A DNA stretch of 34,399 nt from Eutrophocola sp964629325 (GTDB lineage Bacteria; Pseudomonadota; Gammaproteobacteria; Pseudomonadales; Pseudohongiellaceae): the NCBI GenBank assembly GCA_964629325.1, contig CAZVSC010000030.1, positions 1 to 34,399 on the forward strand, read 5' to 3'. The notes under the pieces were generated by a model. The model saw nothing but the letters and a program-made list of their open reading frames with translations. It ran no database searches and was not told the DNA's origin. The position numbers and the translations under genes were made by a program. Of the stretch, positions 13,670-22,964 are shown one piece after another. Numbering within the stretch: position 1 is the first letter of the stretch; each line of letters opens with the position of its first letter.

Positions 13670-15529
13670 TTGGCCTTACTCAGCATTTCAGAACCGGGAC
13701 AAAGCAAGCCCCCCGCCCACGCCGTGCGCAAGCGCGCGGTGGGTATCGACCTGGGTACGACCAATTCCCTGGTGGCCGTGGCGAATGAGGGCCATGCGCA
13801 CACTCTGTGCGATCATGCCGGACACTGCCTGGTGCCATCGGTGGTCCATTTTGCCCAAGATGGCGCGGTGATCGTGGGTGATGCAGCCAGGAACCGCGGC
13901 ACCAACGACGCCGCCAACACCATCTCCTCGGTGAAACGGCTTATGGGTCGTGGCATCGCGGATATCGACTACGACCTTCCCTACGAGATTGTGCCTGATC
14001 CCCGGGGCGGCATGCCCCTGGTCCGGACTATTGCCGGTGACAAGAGCCCGGTGGAAATATCGGCGCAGATCTTGCGCGAACTGGTGTCGCGCGCCGAGAC
14101 GGAACTGGGTGGGCCAATCGACGGCGCCGTCATCACCGTGCCTGCATATTTTGACGAGGCCCAGCGCCAGGCCACCAAGGACGCCGCCAGGCTGGCCGGC
14201 ATCAATGTCCTGCGCCTGCTGGGCGAGCCCACCGCCGCCGCAGTGGCTTACGGCCTCGACCGTAAAAAGGAAGAAACCGTCATCATTTACGACCTTGGTG
14301 GCGGGACCTTCGATGTCTCATTGATGCGCCTCGAACAGGGTGTATTCAAGGTGCTGGCGACAGGTGGCGATGCTGCGCTTGGTGGTGATGATATCGACCG
14401 GCTTGTTGGGCAATGGATACTCGAACAGGCCGGCATCGAAGAGCCGCTGTCCTACAGCCGGCGCAATGCACTGGCCGCTGTTGCACGCGATGCCAAGCAC
14501 ACCCTGACCGAGGCGGGCAACGCAGAAATAACCTTTGAGCACTGGAGCGGCACGCTGGGCCGCCAGGAATTCGACGGCATCGTTGACGCCATCATCGACA
14601 GGACCATCAAGGCATGTCGTCGTGTCCTGCGTGATGCCAGGATGACCGTCGGCGAAATATCTGACGTGGTCATGGTGGGCGGCTCCACCCGTACGCCACG
14701 GGTGCGCGAACGCGTGGCAGAATTTTTCGGGTCACCCGTGCATACCGAGATCGATCCCGACAAGGTGGTCGCCATTGGCGCCGCGCTGCAAGCCGATGTC
14801 CTGGCCGGCAACAAGTATGGCGACGAAATCCTGCTGCTCGATGTCATCCCCCTGTCCCTCGGTATCGAAACCATGGGCGGGCTGATGGAAAAGATAATTC
14901 CCCGCAATACCACGATACCGGTGGCGCGCGCCCAGCAGTTCACGACGTACAAGGATGGCCAGACTGCAATGTCACTGCATGTCATGCAGGGAGAGCGGGA
15001 ACTGGTTGCCGATTGCCGGTCGCTGGCCAGGTTCGAACTGAAGGGAATACCCCCTATGGTGGCCGGAGCGGCCGTAATCGAAGTGATGTTCCAGGTGGAT
15101 GCCGACGGACTCATGGAGGTCCAGGCGAAGGAGCTGAGTACCGGGATTTCCAGTAGTGTCGTGATCAAGCCGTCCTACGGACTGGCGGAAAAGGATATTG
15201 AACGCATGATCACCGACTCCTTTGCAGCGGCGGCCAGCGACAAGGCGGCGAGGGCGCTGCAGGAAAGCCGAGTGGAAGCACAACGCATAATCGAAGCGCT
15301 GGAAAGTGCGCTTGCGGCAGACGGCAGGCAGCTGCTGGACGAGTCCGAATACGCAGCGCTCACCGACGGCATGGAGAAACTGGCCAGGCTGATTGACAGT
15401 GACGACGCCGATGCCATTCATGCGGCGGCCGAAGCGCTCAACGAAGCCAGCCTGGTATTTGCCGGCAGGCGCATGGACTCGCAGATCAAAACCGCACTGA
15501 CAGGCCACAAGATTCAGGAATACGACTGA
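13670..15529 (+). CDS. hscA: Fe-S-specific Hsp70 chaperone HscA
   Basis: HscA is the specialised Hsp70 that binds the LPPVK loop of IscU and uses ATP to drive cluster release. It has 619 residues. The nucleotide-binding domain has VGIDLGTTNSLVAV, VPAYFDEAQRQATKDAARLAG, IYDLGGGTFDVSL and VMVGGSTRTPRVR; a substrate-binding domain follows. The start is TTG at 13670: the usual N-terminus (M)ALLSISEPGQS follows it directly, and there is no ATG between the hscB stop and residue 80. It is the second consecutive isc gene with a TTG start. Confidence 0.97.
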   Translation: MALLSISEPGQSKPPAHAVRKRAVGIDLGTTNSLVAVANEGHAHTLCDHAGHCLVPSVVHFAQDGAVIVGDAARNRGTNDAANTISSVKRLMGRGIADIDYDLPYEIVPDPRGGMPLVRTIAGDKSPVEISAQILRELVSRAETELGGPIDGAVITVPAYFDEAQRQATKDAARLAGINVLRLLGEPTAAAVAYGLDRKKEETVIIYDLGGGTFDVSLMRLEQGVFKVLATGGDAALGGDDIDRLVGQWILEQAGIEEPLSYSRRNALAAVARDAKHTLTEAGNAEITFEHWSGTLGRQEFDGIVDAIIDRTIKACRRVLRDARMTVGEISDVVMVGGSTRTPRVRERVAEFFGSPVHTEIDPDKVVAIGAALQADVLAGNKYGDEILLLDVIPLSLGIETMGGLMEKIIPRNTTIPVARAQQFTTYKDGQTAMSLHVMQGERELVADCRSLARFELKGIPPMVAGAAVIEVMFQVDADGLMEVQAKELSTGISSSVVIKPSYGLAEKDIERMITDSFAAAASDKAARALQESRVEAQRIIEALESALAADGRQLLDESEYAALTDGMEKLARLIDSDDADAIHAAAEALNEASLVFAGRRMDSQIKTALTGHKIQEYD

Positions 15530-15543
15530 GGAAGCGACGAAGA

Positions 15544-15882
15544 ATGCCGACTATCCGATTTTTACCCCACCAGGAAATTTGCCCCGAGGGCAAGGAAGTT
15601 GACGCCCAGACAGGGGAGACGATCCTCAATGTCGCCCTGAAAAACGGCATAGCGCTGGAACATGCCTGTGAAAAATCCTGTGCCTGTACGACCTGCCACG
15701 TGATCGTCCGGGAAGGCTTCGATTCCCTGGCGGAATCCACCGAGGACGAGGATGACATGCTGGACAAGGCCTGGGGCCTCGAGCCCGAATCCCGGCTGGG
15801 GTGCCAGGCCCGGGTGACGGATTCAGACCTGGTCGTGGAAATCCCCAAATACACCATCAACATGGTGTCAGAAAACCACTAG
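15544..15882 (+). CDS. fdx: ISC-type [2Fe-2S] ferredoxin
   Basis: This adrenodoxin-like ferredoxin supplies electrons for cluster assembly in the ISC pathway. The 112-residue protein has cluster ligands C42, C48, C51 and C87 and the extra conserved C46, in ACEKSCACTTCH and RLGCQAR. The C-terminal acidic surface (STEDEDDM) is typical of this ferredoxin class. It starts 14 bp after hscA and is followed by iscX. Confidence 0.97.
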   Translation: MPTIRFLPHQEICPEGKEVDAQTGETILNVALKNGIALEHACEKSCACTTCHVIVREGFDSLAESTEDEDDMLDKAWGLEPESRLGCQARVTDSDLVVEIPKYTINMVSENH

Positions 15883-15897
15883 GAGCAAGCGCCTGCC

Positions 15898-16089
15898 ATG
15901 AAATGGATCGATACCCTGGACATCGCCATCGAGCTGGCTGAGAGCCACCCGGATGTGGATCCCCGGACCATCAATTTCGTTGACCTGCACCGCCTGGTCT
16001 GCGAGCTGGACGGTTTCGACGACGATCCAAGGAGAAGCGGGGAAAAAATCCTCGAAGCCATTCAGCAAGCCTGGATCGAAGAGTTGTAG
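15898..16089 (+). CDS. iscX: ISC accessory protein IscX
   Basis: IscX is a small acidic protein that binds IscS and iron and tunes the rate of cluster assembly. The 63-residue protein shows the family hallmarks MKWIDTLDIAIELAE, DVDPRTINFVDLHRLV and the C-terminal EKILEAIQQAWIEE. AGGAG, just after the fdx stop, is about 12 nt from the start. It closes the isc operon. Confidence 0.95.
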   Translation: MKWIDTLDIAIELAESHPDVDPRTINFVDLHRLVCELDGFDDDPRRSGEKILEAIQQAWIEEL

Positions 16090-16161
16090 CCGGAACCGCC
16101 TGCCACCCCAAAAAGCCCGGAATTCCAGAGTTTTCAGGTACAAAATCCTCCCAAAGGCGCG

Positions 16162-16200
16162 TACAATACGCCGTTTTGTTAGGCCCGCCGGCCAGCGGGC
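16162..16200 (+). promoter_or_regulatory. iscX-ndk intergenic: -10-like box and leader hairpin
   Basis: The 147-bp gap before ndk contains TACAAT (16162-16167) as a possible -10 box without a clear -35. It is followed by a hairpin with stem GCCCGC (16183-16188) and GCGGGC (16195-16200) around a 6-nt loop. No U-tract follows. It may be the ndk leader or a weak end of the isc transcript. Confidence 0.3.
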
Positions 16201-16236
16201 AGCAAGGCAGTAGATTATCCAAGCGGAGAGAATTGC

Positions 16237-16668
16237 ATGTCAGTTGAACGTACTTTATCCATCATCAAACCGGATGCCGTCGGCAAGAACGTGATCGGTG
16301 AAATCGTCAGCCGATTTGAGAAAGGCGGCTTGAAAGTGGTTGCCATGAAAATGCTGCAGCTGAATGAAGATTCAGCCGGTGGTTTTTATGCCGAGCACAA
16401 GGGCAAAGGCTTTTTTAACGATCTGATGGAATTCATGACATCCGGGCCCGTTATCGTCCAGGTCCTGGAAGGCGACAATGCCATCGCCCGCAATCGTGAA
16501 CTGATGGGTGCAACCAATCCCGCGCAGGCTGCTCCCGGCACCATCCGTGCCGATTTCGCCAAGTCGATTGACGCCAATGCTGTGCACGGCTCCGATTCAC
16601 CGGCATCAGCGGAAAGGGAAATCAGTTATTTTTTCAAGGCTGAGGAAATCTGCCCGCGCAAATTCTGA
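16237..16668 (+). CDS. ndk: Nucleoside diphosphate kinase
   Basis: Ndk transfers the gamma phosphate of ATP to nucleoside diphosphates through a phosphohistidine, balancing nucleotide pools. The 143-residue protein starts with ERTLSIIKPDAV and has the active-site H117 in NAVHGSDS. GGAGAG at 16225-16230 is a good Shine-Dalgarno. Its place between iscX and rlmN is common in gammaproteobacteria. Confidence 0.98.
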   Translation: MSVERTLSIIKPDAVGKNVIGEIVSRFEKGGLKVVAMKMLQLNEDSAGGFYAEHKGKGFFNDLMEFMTSGPVIVQVLEGDNAIARNRELMGATNPAQAAPGTIRADFAKSIDANAVHGSDSPASAEREISYFFKAEEICPRKF

Positions 16669-16683
16669 TGGGGTAACACTCAA

Positions 16684-17826
16684 ATGCCGCACAATGTGAC
16701 CAACCTACTTGGTCTGAGCAGGCAACAAATGGAGGCTTTTCTTCTTGAACAGGGAGAAAAGCCTTTTCGCGCTATACAGCTGCTGAAATGGATTCACCAG
16801 TACGGAGTCACTGACTTCGACGAAATGACCAACATCAGCAAGGCCCTGCGTGTGCGCCTCAAGGAATGTGCGGAAGTTCGCCCGCCGCAAATCCGTGAAC
16901 GCTACGATGCCGCTGACGGCTGCCACAAGTGGATCGTTGAAGTGGCCAGTGGCAGCAGCATTGAAACGGTTTTCATTCCAGAAGCCGGCCGCGGCACACT
17001 GTGTATTTCCTCACAGGCCGGTTGCAGTCTCGATTGCTCCTTCTGCGCCACAGGCAAGCAGGGCTTCAACAGTGACCTGACCACTGCCGAAATCATCGGC
17101 CAGTTGTGGTTGGCCAACCGCGAACTTGGCTGCTTCGGAACCAAGTCGCCGCGCCGTGTCACCAACGTGGTGATGATGGGCATGGGCGAGCCTCTGCTCA
17201 ACTTCGACAATGTCATGAACGCTGTCAGCCTCATGATGGAAGACAACTGCTATGGCCTCTCGAAGCGCCGCGTCACCATCAGCACATCGGGTGTCGTTCC
17301 GGCCCTGGACCGGATGAAGGATTACACGGATGCATCCCTGGCCATCTCCCTGCACGCCCCGAACGATGAACTACGCAGCCAGATCGTACCGATCAATCGC
17401 AAGTATCCCATTCGCGAGTTGCTCAGGAGCACCAATGCTTACCTGGCATCCCTGCCGGACAGTCGCCAGGCCACCATTGAGTACATCCTCATCGCCGGCG
17501 TCAACGACCATCGCCAGCATGCCCGCGAACTGGCCGAACTGCTGCGCAATACGCCCAGCAAGATAAACCTGATCCCGTTCAACCCTTTCACGGGTTCACA
17601 GTACAAGCGCTCCAGCAATGCCGCTATATCCAATTTCCAGAAGATCCTGAGGGATGCCGGCTACACGGTGACCATCAGAACAACCCGCGGGGATGAAATC
17701 GGGGCTGCCTGCGGGCAGCTGGTGGGCATGGTGGACGATACCACCCGCCGCAGTGCCCGCTACCGGGCCCTTATGCAGCAGGATGCGGAACAATCAGTGC
17801 CCGTTCAGCGTCTAAAGATTCAGTAA
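16684..17826 (+). CDS. rlmN: Dual-specificity rRNA/tRNA adenine-C2 methyltransferase RlmN
   Basis: RlmN is a radical-SAM enzyme that methylates carbon 2 of A2503 in 23S rRNA and A37 of some tRNAs. The 380-residue protein has the [4Fe-4S] motif C114-x3-C118-x2-C121 in GCSLDCSFCATG. It also has the two methyl-transfer cysteines expected for the family, C107 (TLCISS) and C343 (GAACGQL). MMGMGEPLLNFDNV is the conserved SAM-binding region. It depends on a Fe-S cluster and lies directly after the isc-ndk block. Confidence 0.97.
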   Translation: MPHNVTNLLGLSRQQMEAFLLEQGEKPFRAIQLLKWIHQYGVTDFDEMTNISKALRVRLKECAEVRPPQIRERYDAADGCHKWIVEVASGSSIETVFIPEAGRGTLCISSQAGCSLDCSFCATGKQGFNSDLTTAEIIGQLWLANRELGCFGTKSPRRVTNVVMMGMGEPLLNFDNVMNAVSLMMEDNCYGLSKRRVTISTSGVVPALDRMKDYTDASLAISLHAPNDELRSQIVPINRKYPIRELLRSTNAYLASLPDSRQATIEYILIAGVNDHRQHARELAELLRNTPSKINLIPFNPFTGSQYKRSSNAAISNFQKILRDAGYTVTIRTTRGDEIGAACGQLVGMVDDTTRRSARYRALMQQDAEQSVPVQRLKIQ

Positions 17827-17874
17827 AATTAAGACATTAGGTTAAAATCAGGGTTTTAGGGGCAGTCACAGGCT

Positions 17875-18684
17875 ATGTTGGCATCCAGGCTACACCAAGC
17901 AGTAAAACGCACCGCTTCGATGCTCCTGGCGGCAGGATGCCTGGTCGTATTGGCCGGCTGTGTCACAGAAACCACCAATCCCGTTTTCAATGTCGAGCGT
18001 TCCGATGAGGAAGCCCTGGAAAACTACCTCCAGCTGGCCGTCGGTTACCTGGATGAGAACGACCTGGCCAGCGCCAAGCGTCACCTCAACAACGCCGCCA
18101 AAATCGATGCCAACAACAGTGAAATGTTCTCCACCTGGGGCCTGATCTACGCCCGTGAAGGTGAACCGGAGCTGGCTGAGCAGAGTTTCCGCCGCGCCCT
18201 GCGCATCGACGGCAGCAACTCCAAGGCGCGCAACAATTATGCCGCCTTCCTGTTTGCCGAGAACCGCATCGAGGATGCCTACGACGAGCTGGAGCGGGTG
18301 GTCAGCGATACCGAGTATCCGCAGCGTCCGCAGGCTTTCGAGAACATGGGCATCGCCGCGCAGCGCCTGAACCGCACGGAAGATGCCGAACGCGCCTTCG
18401 CCCGCGCGCTCCAGCTCAATCCCAACCAGTTGCGCTCCGCGCTCGAACTGACCGCCATCAACCTCAACCGGGAGGATGTGCTGCAGGCCAGGGCATACTG
18501 GCGCAATTATCTCACGCTGATCCAGTTTTACCGGATCGGGCACAGCGCCCGCAGCCTGCTGATAGGGGCGAGGCTGGAAAATGCCCTGCAGAATGAAGCC
18601 AATGCCATGCAGTATGGCGAATTACTGCGCACCAATTTTCCGAACAGTAACGAATACACGCTGTACCAGCAGGAATTCGAATGA
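17875..18684 (+). CDS. pilF: Type IV pilus biogenesis lipoprotein PilF/PilW
   Basis: PilF (PilW in some species) is an outer-membrane TPR lipoprotein that pilots the secretin PilQ for type IV pili. The 269-residue protein has a signal peptide with the lipobox LAGC (lipidated C29). Repeated TPR helices follow from about residue 45 (for example NDLASAKRHLNNAAKID, GEPELAEQSFRRALRID, NRTEDAERAFARALQLN). The rlmN-pilF-rodZ-ispG-hisS order supports the assignment. The stop overlaps the rodZ start (ATGA). Confidence 0.92.
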   Translation: MLASRLHQAVKRTASMLLAAGCLVVLAGCVTETTNPVFNVERSDEEALENYLQLAVGYLDENDLASAKRHLNNAAKIDANNSEMFSTWGLIYAREGEPELAEQSFRRALRIDGSNSKARNNYAAFLFAENRIEDAYDELERVVSDTEYPQRPQAFENMGIAAQRLNRTEDAERAFARALQLNPNQLRSALELTAINLNREDVLQARAYWRNYLTLIQFYRIGHSARSLLIGARLENALQNEANAMQYGELLRTNFPNSNEYTLYQQEFE

Positions 18685-19766
18685 CCGAGACCGACCTGCC
18701 AATCAGCCAGCCGGAGAACGCTCCTGCATTCAACTGGCCATCTCCTGGCCAGATGCTGAAAAAGAAGCGCGAGGAACTCGGGCTCAGTCACGGCAGGGTG
18801 GCAGACGCACTGCACATGACTGCGCATTACGTGAAGGCTCTGGAAAGCGACCAGTACGACAAGCTGCCTGGCAAGACCTTCGTTAAAGGTTATTTCCGCT
18901 CCTATGCCAGGCTGCTGGGTGCCGACGTCGAGGAGATCATGCTCAGCTACGAGCGTTTCACGGCAGCACTGGAGAAAAGTGAAGAGACCGAGGCTAACGT
19001 CATCCGGGCGAAGAAGGCCTACGACCAGAATATGCGCTGGATGGTGTGTGCCGCGGCAATAATTGTCGTGGTGATGGCAGCCAGCTGGTGGTTTTCGCGC
19101 AGCAAGGCGTCCGATGCCGTAATGGCTGAATCCGGTGCCGGCGCCATTGCCGAGATTCCAGAGACACCTGTGCAGACACCGGTTACCGCGGCGGCGAGGA
19201 TGGCCGGTCTTGCTGAAAGAACAGGCGGGCACCAGGCAGGCATGAGCAGCGTGAAAGCGGCGATGCCGATTGAAGATACGGTTGCCGCTGATGCCGTTGA
19301 CAGTGTGGATGCTGCAGCACGCAATGACAATGATGGGGTCGTCCTGGCGACCACCGAAGAGATCGTGTCAGCAGGCCTGGCGGAGGCAGCTGAAGCAGCG
19401 GAAAACGTGGTCGATACGCTGGCTGCATCAACCGAGGCAAGCCAATCCGGGCTGCCGGATTACACTGTGATCGAGCAGGACAACAGCCGGGTGGTGCAGC
19501 TGGAAAGCGACGGTGAGGACATGCTGGAAGTGCATTTTACCGGCGCCAGCTGGATCGAGGTGGACAACGGTGACAGCATCCGGCTCTACAACGACATGCT
19601 GGACACGGGTGATGACCTCAGCATCAGGGGCAAGGCCCCTTTCAACGTGCTGGTCGGTGATGCCAATGTTGTCGACATGACTTTCAACTCGCGCGCGGTG
19701 GATATCACCGCTCGTATGCGCAACGATAACTCGGCCAGAATAGTGCTGGAACCGGAAACAAATTGA
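18681..19766 (+). CDS. rodZ: Cytoskeleton protein RodZ
   Basis: RodZ anchors MreB to the inner membrane and helps keep the rod shape. It has 361 residues. A Cro/CI-like helix-turn-helix domain (about 22-92, GQMLKKKREELGLSHGRVADAL) is followed by a basic linker, one membrane helix (about 119-138) ending in WWFSRSKA, and a long Ala/Glu-rich periplasmic linker (about 140-255). The C-terminal beta domain has FTGASWIEVDNGD and GKAPFNVLVGDA. The start codon overlaps the pilF stop by 4 bp, and the stop overlaps the ispG start. Confidence 0.93.
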   Translation: MTETDLPISQPENAPAFNWPSPGQMLKKKREELGLSHGRVADALHMTAHYVKALESDQYDKLPGKTFVKGYFRSYARLLGADVEEIMLSYERFTAALEKSEETEANVIRAKKAYDQNMRWMVCAAAIIVVVMAASWWFSRSKASDAVMAESGAGAIAEIPETPVQTPVTAAARMAGLAERTGGHQAGMSSVKAAMPIEDTVAADAVDSVDAAARNDNDGVVLATTEEIVSAGLAEAAEAAENVVDTLAASTEASQSGLPDYTVIEQDNSRVVQLESDGEDMLEVHFTGASWIEVDNGDSIRLYNDMLDTGDDLSIRGKAPFNVLVGDANVVDMTFNSRAVDITARMRNDNSARIVLEPETN

Positions 19767-20905
19767 TGAGAACCGAATCACCCATTAAAAGACGCAAGTC
19801 ACGCCAGATCATGGTCGGCAAGGTGCCCGTAGGCGGGGATGCCCCGATTGCCGTGCAGAGCATGACCAATACCGATACCTGTGATGTGGAAGCCACTCTG
19901 GGCCAGATCAGCGACCTGGAAAAGGTTGGTGCTGACATTGTCCGAGTTTCTGTGCCCACCATGGAAGCGGCGGAAGCCTTCCGGAACATTCGTGCGCGCA
20001 CGGCTATTCCGCTGGTGGCGGATATTCATTTTGACTACCGTATCGCGCTCAAGGTGCTTGAATATGGCGTCGACTGCCTGCGCATCAACCCGGGCAATAT
20101 CGGCCGCGAGGATCGCGTTCGTGCCGTGATTGAATCCGCCCGTGAAAAACAGGTGCCGTTGCGCATCGGCGTCAATGCCGGTTCGCTGGGCAAGGAATTG
20201 CTCCGCAAGTATGGCGAGCCGAATGCCGACGCCATGGTGGAATCAGCGCTTAGGCATATCGACATTCTCGACTCCTATGATTTTCAGGATTTCAAGGTCA
20301 GCCTGAAAGCCTCTGAGGTATTCATGACGGTGGAAGCCTATCGCAAGCTGGCGACACAAATCGAACAGCCACTGCACCTGGGCATCACCGAGGCGGGCGG
20401 TCTGCGCAGCGGTACCGTGAAATCCTCGGTGGGTCTGGGCTTGCTGCTGATGGACGGCATCGGTGACACCATCCGCATTTCGCTGGCGGCAAATCCCGTG
20501 GAAGAGATCAAGGTGGGCTTCGATATCCTCAAGAGCCTGGGGCTGAGAAAGAAGGGCGTCAACCTGGTGGCCTGCCCGAGCTGCTCAAGGCAGAACTTTG
20601 ACGTCATCGCCACGGTGAACGAACTGGAAGCCCGTCTGGAAGATATCACCACGCCCATTGACGTATCCGTGGTCGGTTGCATCGTCAACGGCCCAGGCGA
20701 GGCCAGGGTGGCAGATATCGGCCTGACCGGTGCGACACCGGTGAACATGTCCTATATCAACGGCAAAACCCATCACAAGATCAGCAATGAAAACCTGGTG
20801 GACGAACTCGAGGCCATGATCAGGCAGAAGGTCAGGGAAAAGGAAGAAGCAATGGCGGCTGCCAATGGCGCGCCGCAGGATGACACCCTGCGCAGGCAGG
20901 CATAA
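19766..20905 (+). CDS. ispG: 4-hydroxy-3-methylbut-2-en-1-yl diphosphate synthase IspG
   Basis: IspG reduces methylerythritol cyclodiphosphate to HMBPP in the MEP isoprenoid pathway using a [4Fe-4S] cluster. The 379-residue protein shows VGGDAPIAVQSMTNTDT, the TIM-barrel RVSVPTMEAAEAF, and the C-terminal cluster ligands in VACPSCSRQNFD and VGCIVNGPGEA. I chose the ATG at 19766, which overlaps the rodZ stop (TGATG); a TTG one codon earlier is possible. The tight overlap implies co-translation with rodZ. Confidence 0.97.
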   Translation: MRTESPIKRRKSRQIMVGKVPVGGDAPIAVQSMTNTDTCDVEATLGQISDLEKVGADIVRVSVPTMEAAEAFRNIRARTAIPLVADIHFDYRIALKVLEYGVDCLRINPGNIGREDRVRAVIESAREKQVPLRIGVNAGSLGKELLRKYGEPNADAMVESALRHIDILDSYDFQDFKVSLKASEVFMTVEAYRKLATQIEQPLHLGITEAGGLRSGTVKSSVGLGLLLMDGIGDTIRISLAANPVEEIKVGFDILKSLGLRKKGVNLVACPSCSRQNFDVIATVNELEARLEDITTPIDVSVVGCIVNGPGEARVADIGLTGATPVNMSYINGKTHHKISNENLVDELEAMIRQKVREKEEAMAAANGAPQDDTLRRQA

Positions 20906-20975
20906 CGGCTTAACCCGCCACGAATCCCCTAACTTTAAACGACAGTCCCCGGACCAGATAAGGCAGAGAGCAGTT

Positions 20976-22250
20976 TTGGCTAAGATACAGGCTATTCGCG
21001 GCATGAATGACGTGCTGCCGGACCAGACTCCCGCGTGGCAGTACCTGGAGAAGGTGATGCGCGAGCTCCTGTCTGCCTATGCCTACGAGGAAATCCGTTT
21101 TCCCATCCTCGAACAGACCCAGCTTTTCAAACGCTCCATCGGCGAAGTCACCGATATCGTCGAAAAGGAAATGTACACCTTCGAGGATCGCAACGGCGAC
21201 AGCCTCAGCCTGCGACCGGAGGGCACTGCCTGCTGCGTACGCGCGGCAGAGCAGCATGGCCTGTTGTACAACCAGACCCAGAAGCTCTGGTACATGGGTC
21301 CCATGTACCGGCATGAGAGACCGCAAAAGGGCAGGTATCGCCAGTTCTACCAGATGGGCGTCGAGGCCTTTGGCATGCCCGGCATCGACATCGAGGCGGA
21401 AATCCTCATGTTGTCCCGTGACCTGTGGGAGCGACTTGGTATCGCCGATGTGCTGACCCTGGAAATCAACAACCTGGGGACCTCGGAAGACCGCATCCGC
21501 TACGGGGAAGCCCTGCGTGAGTTCCTGAAGCAGCACGAAGCGGCGCTTGACGAGGACAGTCGTCGGCGCCTGGATAAAAACGTGCTGCGCATCCTCGACA
21601 GCAAGGTGCCGGCAACCCAGGCCCTGCTGGCCGATGCACCGCAGATGCCAGACCATATTTCACCTGAGTCGGCGGCTGGTTTTGCCGAACTGCTCGATAT
21701 TCTGGACGCTGCCGGAATCGATTGCGTGGTGAATAACCGCCTGGTCAGGGGGCTTGACTACTACAATGGCATGGTTTTCGAGTGGACTACCGACAAGCTC
21801 GGCGCCCAGTCCGCGGTTTGCTCCGGCGGCCGCTATGACGGGCTGTCCAGGCAGCTCGGTGGGACGGATACCCCCGGGGTGGGCTTTGCCCTGGGCATGG
21901 AGCGGATGATCCTCCTGCTGGAGGAACTGGGCAGGCTGCCCGCGGATACCGGCAGGACGGTCGATGTATACCTTGCCGTCATTGGCGAGGGTGTACGCCG
22001 GCAGGCCCTCCTGCTGGGGCATGAAATCCGCCGCCAGCTGCCCGGATTAAGGGTTTTGACCCACTGCGGTGGCGGTAAATATAATAGCCAGCTCAAAAAG
22101 GCCTTTGCCAGCGGCGCCCGCGTTGCGGTGATACTCGAGGGCGACGGGGAACTGGCGGAAATCAAGCTGCGAATTCTCGATGATGACGGCGAAACGACCA
22201 GCCTGTCACCGGCATCTTTGTGCGGCTGGTTGTCAGAATATTTTGGCTAA
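20976..22250 (+). CDS. hisS: Histidyl-tRNA synthetase
   Basis: HisS charges tRNA-His with histidine. The 424-residue class II synthetase has IQAIRGMNDVLP at the start, motif 2 in MGPMYRHERPQKGRYRQFYQMGVEAFG, the histidine A motif LVRGLDYYNGMVFEW and motif 3 region GVGFALGMERM, then the anticodon-binding domain. The start is TTG at 20976, giving (M)AKIQAIRG as in E. coli, with GAGAG at 20966-20970 ahead of it. The open frame extends upstream into the ispG tail but is not needed. Confidence 0.96.
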   Translation: MAKIQAIRGMNDVLPDQTPAWQYLEKVMRELLSAYAYEEIRFPILEQTQLFKRSIGEVTDIVEKEMYTFEDRNGDSLSLRPEGTACCVRAAEQHGLLYNQTQKLWYMGPMYRHERPQKGRYRQFYQMGVEAFGMPGIDIEAEILMLSRDLWERLGIADVLTLEINNLGTSEDRIRYGEALREFLKQHEAALDEDSRRRLDKNVLRILDSKVPATQALLADAPQMPDHISPESAAGFAELLDILDAAGIDCVVNNRLVRGLDYYNGMVFEWTTDKLGAQSAVCSGGRYDGLSRQLGGTDTPGVGFALGMERMILLLEELGRLPADTGRTVDVYLAVIGEGVRRQALLLGHEIRRQLPGLRVLTHCGGGKYNSQLKKAFASGARVAVILEGDGELAEIKLRILDDDGETTSLSPASLCGWLSEYFG

Positions 22251-22280
22251 TATCAATTTTTGAACTTTGGGAGATATCCA

Positions 22281-22946
22281 TTGGCAAGTTACGCAAGTGA
22301 TGAAGAACAGTTAGAAGCCCTGAAAAACTGGTGGAAGGAAAACGGCTCGTCGCTGATTACCGGCATTGCCATAGTGCTGGTCGTCTTTTTCGGCGCCAGG
22401 TGGTGGCAGGATTCACGCCAGGCAACCGCTGAAGCCGCCTCCGAGGTATACGACGGCATCATCGAGCAGCTGGCGCTTGTGCAGGATTCCGGTTTGGACG
22501 CTGAAACGCTCGCAGCCATGGAAAGCAGTTACGATTTGCTGCGCAATGATTTTCCGGACAGCATCTATGCGCGCTTTGGTGCGTTGCTGCTCGCCAGCGT
22601 CTATGTGGAACAGGAAAACTATTCCCAGGCGCAGGTCGAACTGCAATGGGTCCTGGATAACCAGGAACTGGGTTTCATGAAAAGTGCCGAACAGGAAGTG
22701 TTCCTGATTGCGCGTGTCAGGCTGGCCCGCGTGCTTATAGCCCAGGAACGGGCACAGGAAGCACTCAACCTGCTGGCGGAAGTAGACCCCGGCACCATGG
22801 CCGCAACCTATGCTGAAGTGCAGGGTGATGCCTATGCCCAGTTGGGTCAGGTCGAGCAGGCGAGGGCGGCATACGAGCGCGCCATCAACCTGGGTCCGGG
22901 CAATGCCGGATTCATTGACCTGAAAATGCGCGGTCTCGGCAGTTAA
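22281..22946 (+). CDS. yfgM: YfgM-like ancillary SecYEG translocon subunit
   Basis: YfgM is an inner-membrane TPR protein that associates with SecYEG and the chaperone PpiD in E. coli. It has 221 residues. A short cytoplasmic segment (YASDEEQLEALKNWWKENG) precedes a membrane helix (about residues 24-43, LITGIAIVLVVFFGARWW) and a periplasmic TPR-like helical domain with repeated Ala/Leu/Gln-rich helices. I chose TTG at 22281, because GGGAG at 22269-22273 is 7 nt away; the earlier in-frame TTG at 22260 has no ribosome-binding site. The hisS-yfgM-bamB-der order is canonical. Confidence 0.9.
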   Translation: MASYASDEEQLEALKNWWKENGSSLITGIAIVLVVFFGARWWQDSRQATAEAASEVYDGIIEQLALVQDSGLDAETLAAMESSYDLLRNDFPDSIYARFGALLLASVYVEQENYSQAQVELQWVLDNQELGFMKSAEQEVFLIARVRLARVLIAQERAQEALNLLAEVDPGTMAATYAEVQGDAYAQLGQVEQARAAYERAINLGPGNAGFIDLKMRGLGS

Positions 22947-22964
22947 ATCAAAGAACTGATAATC

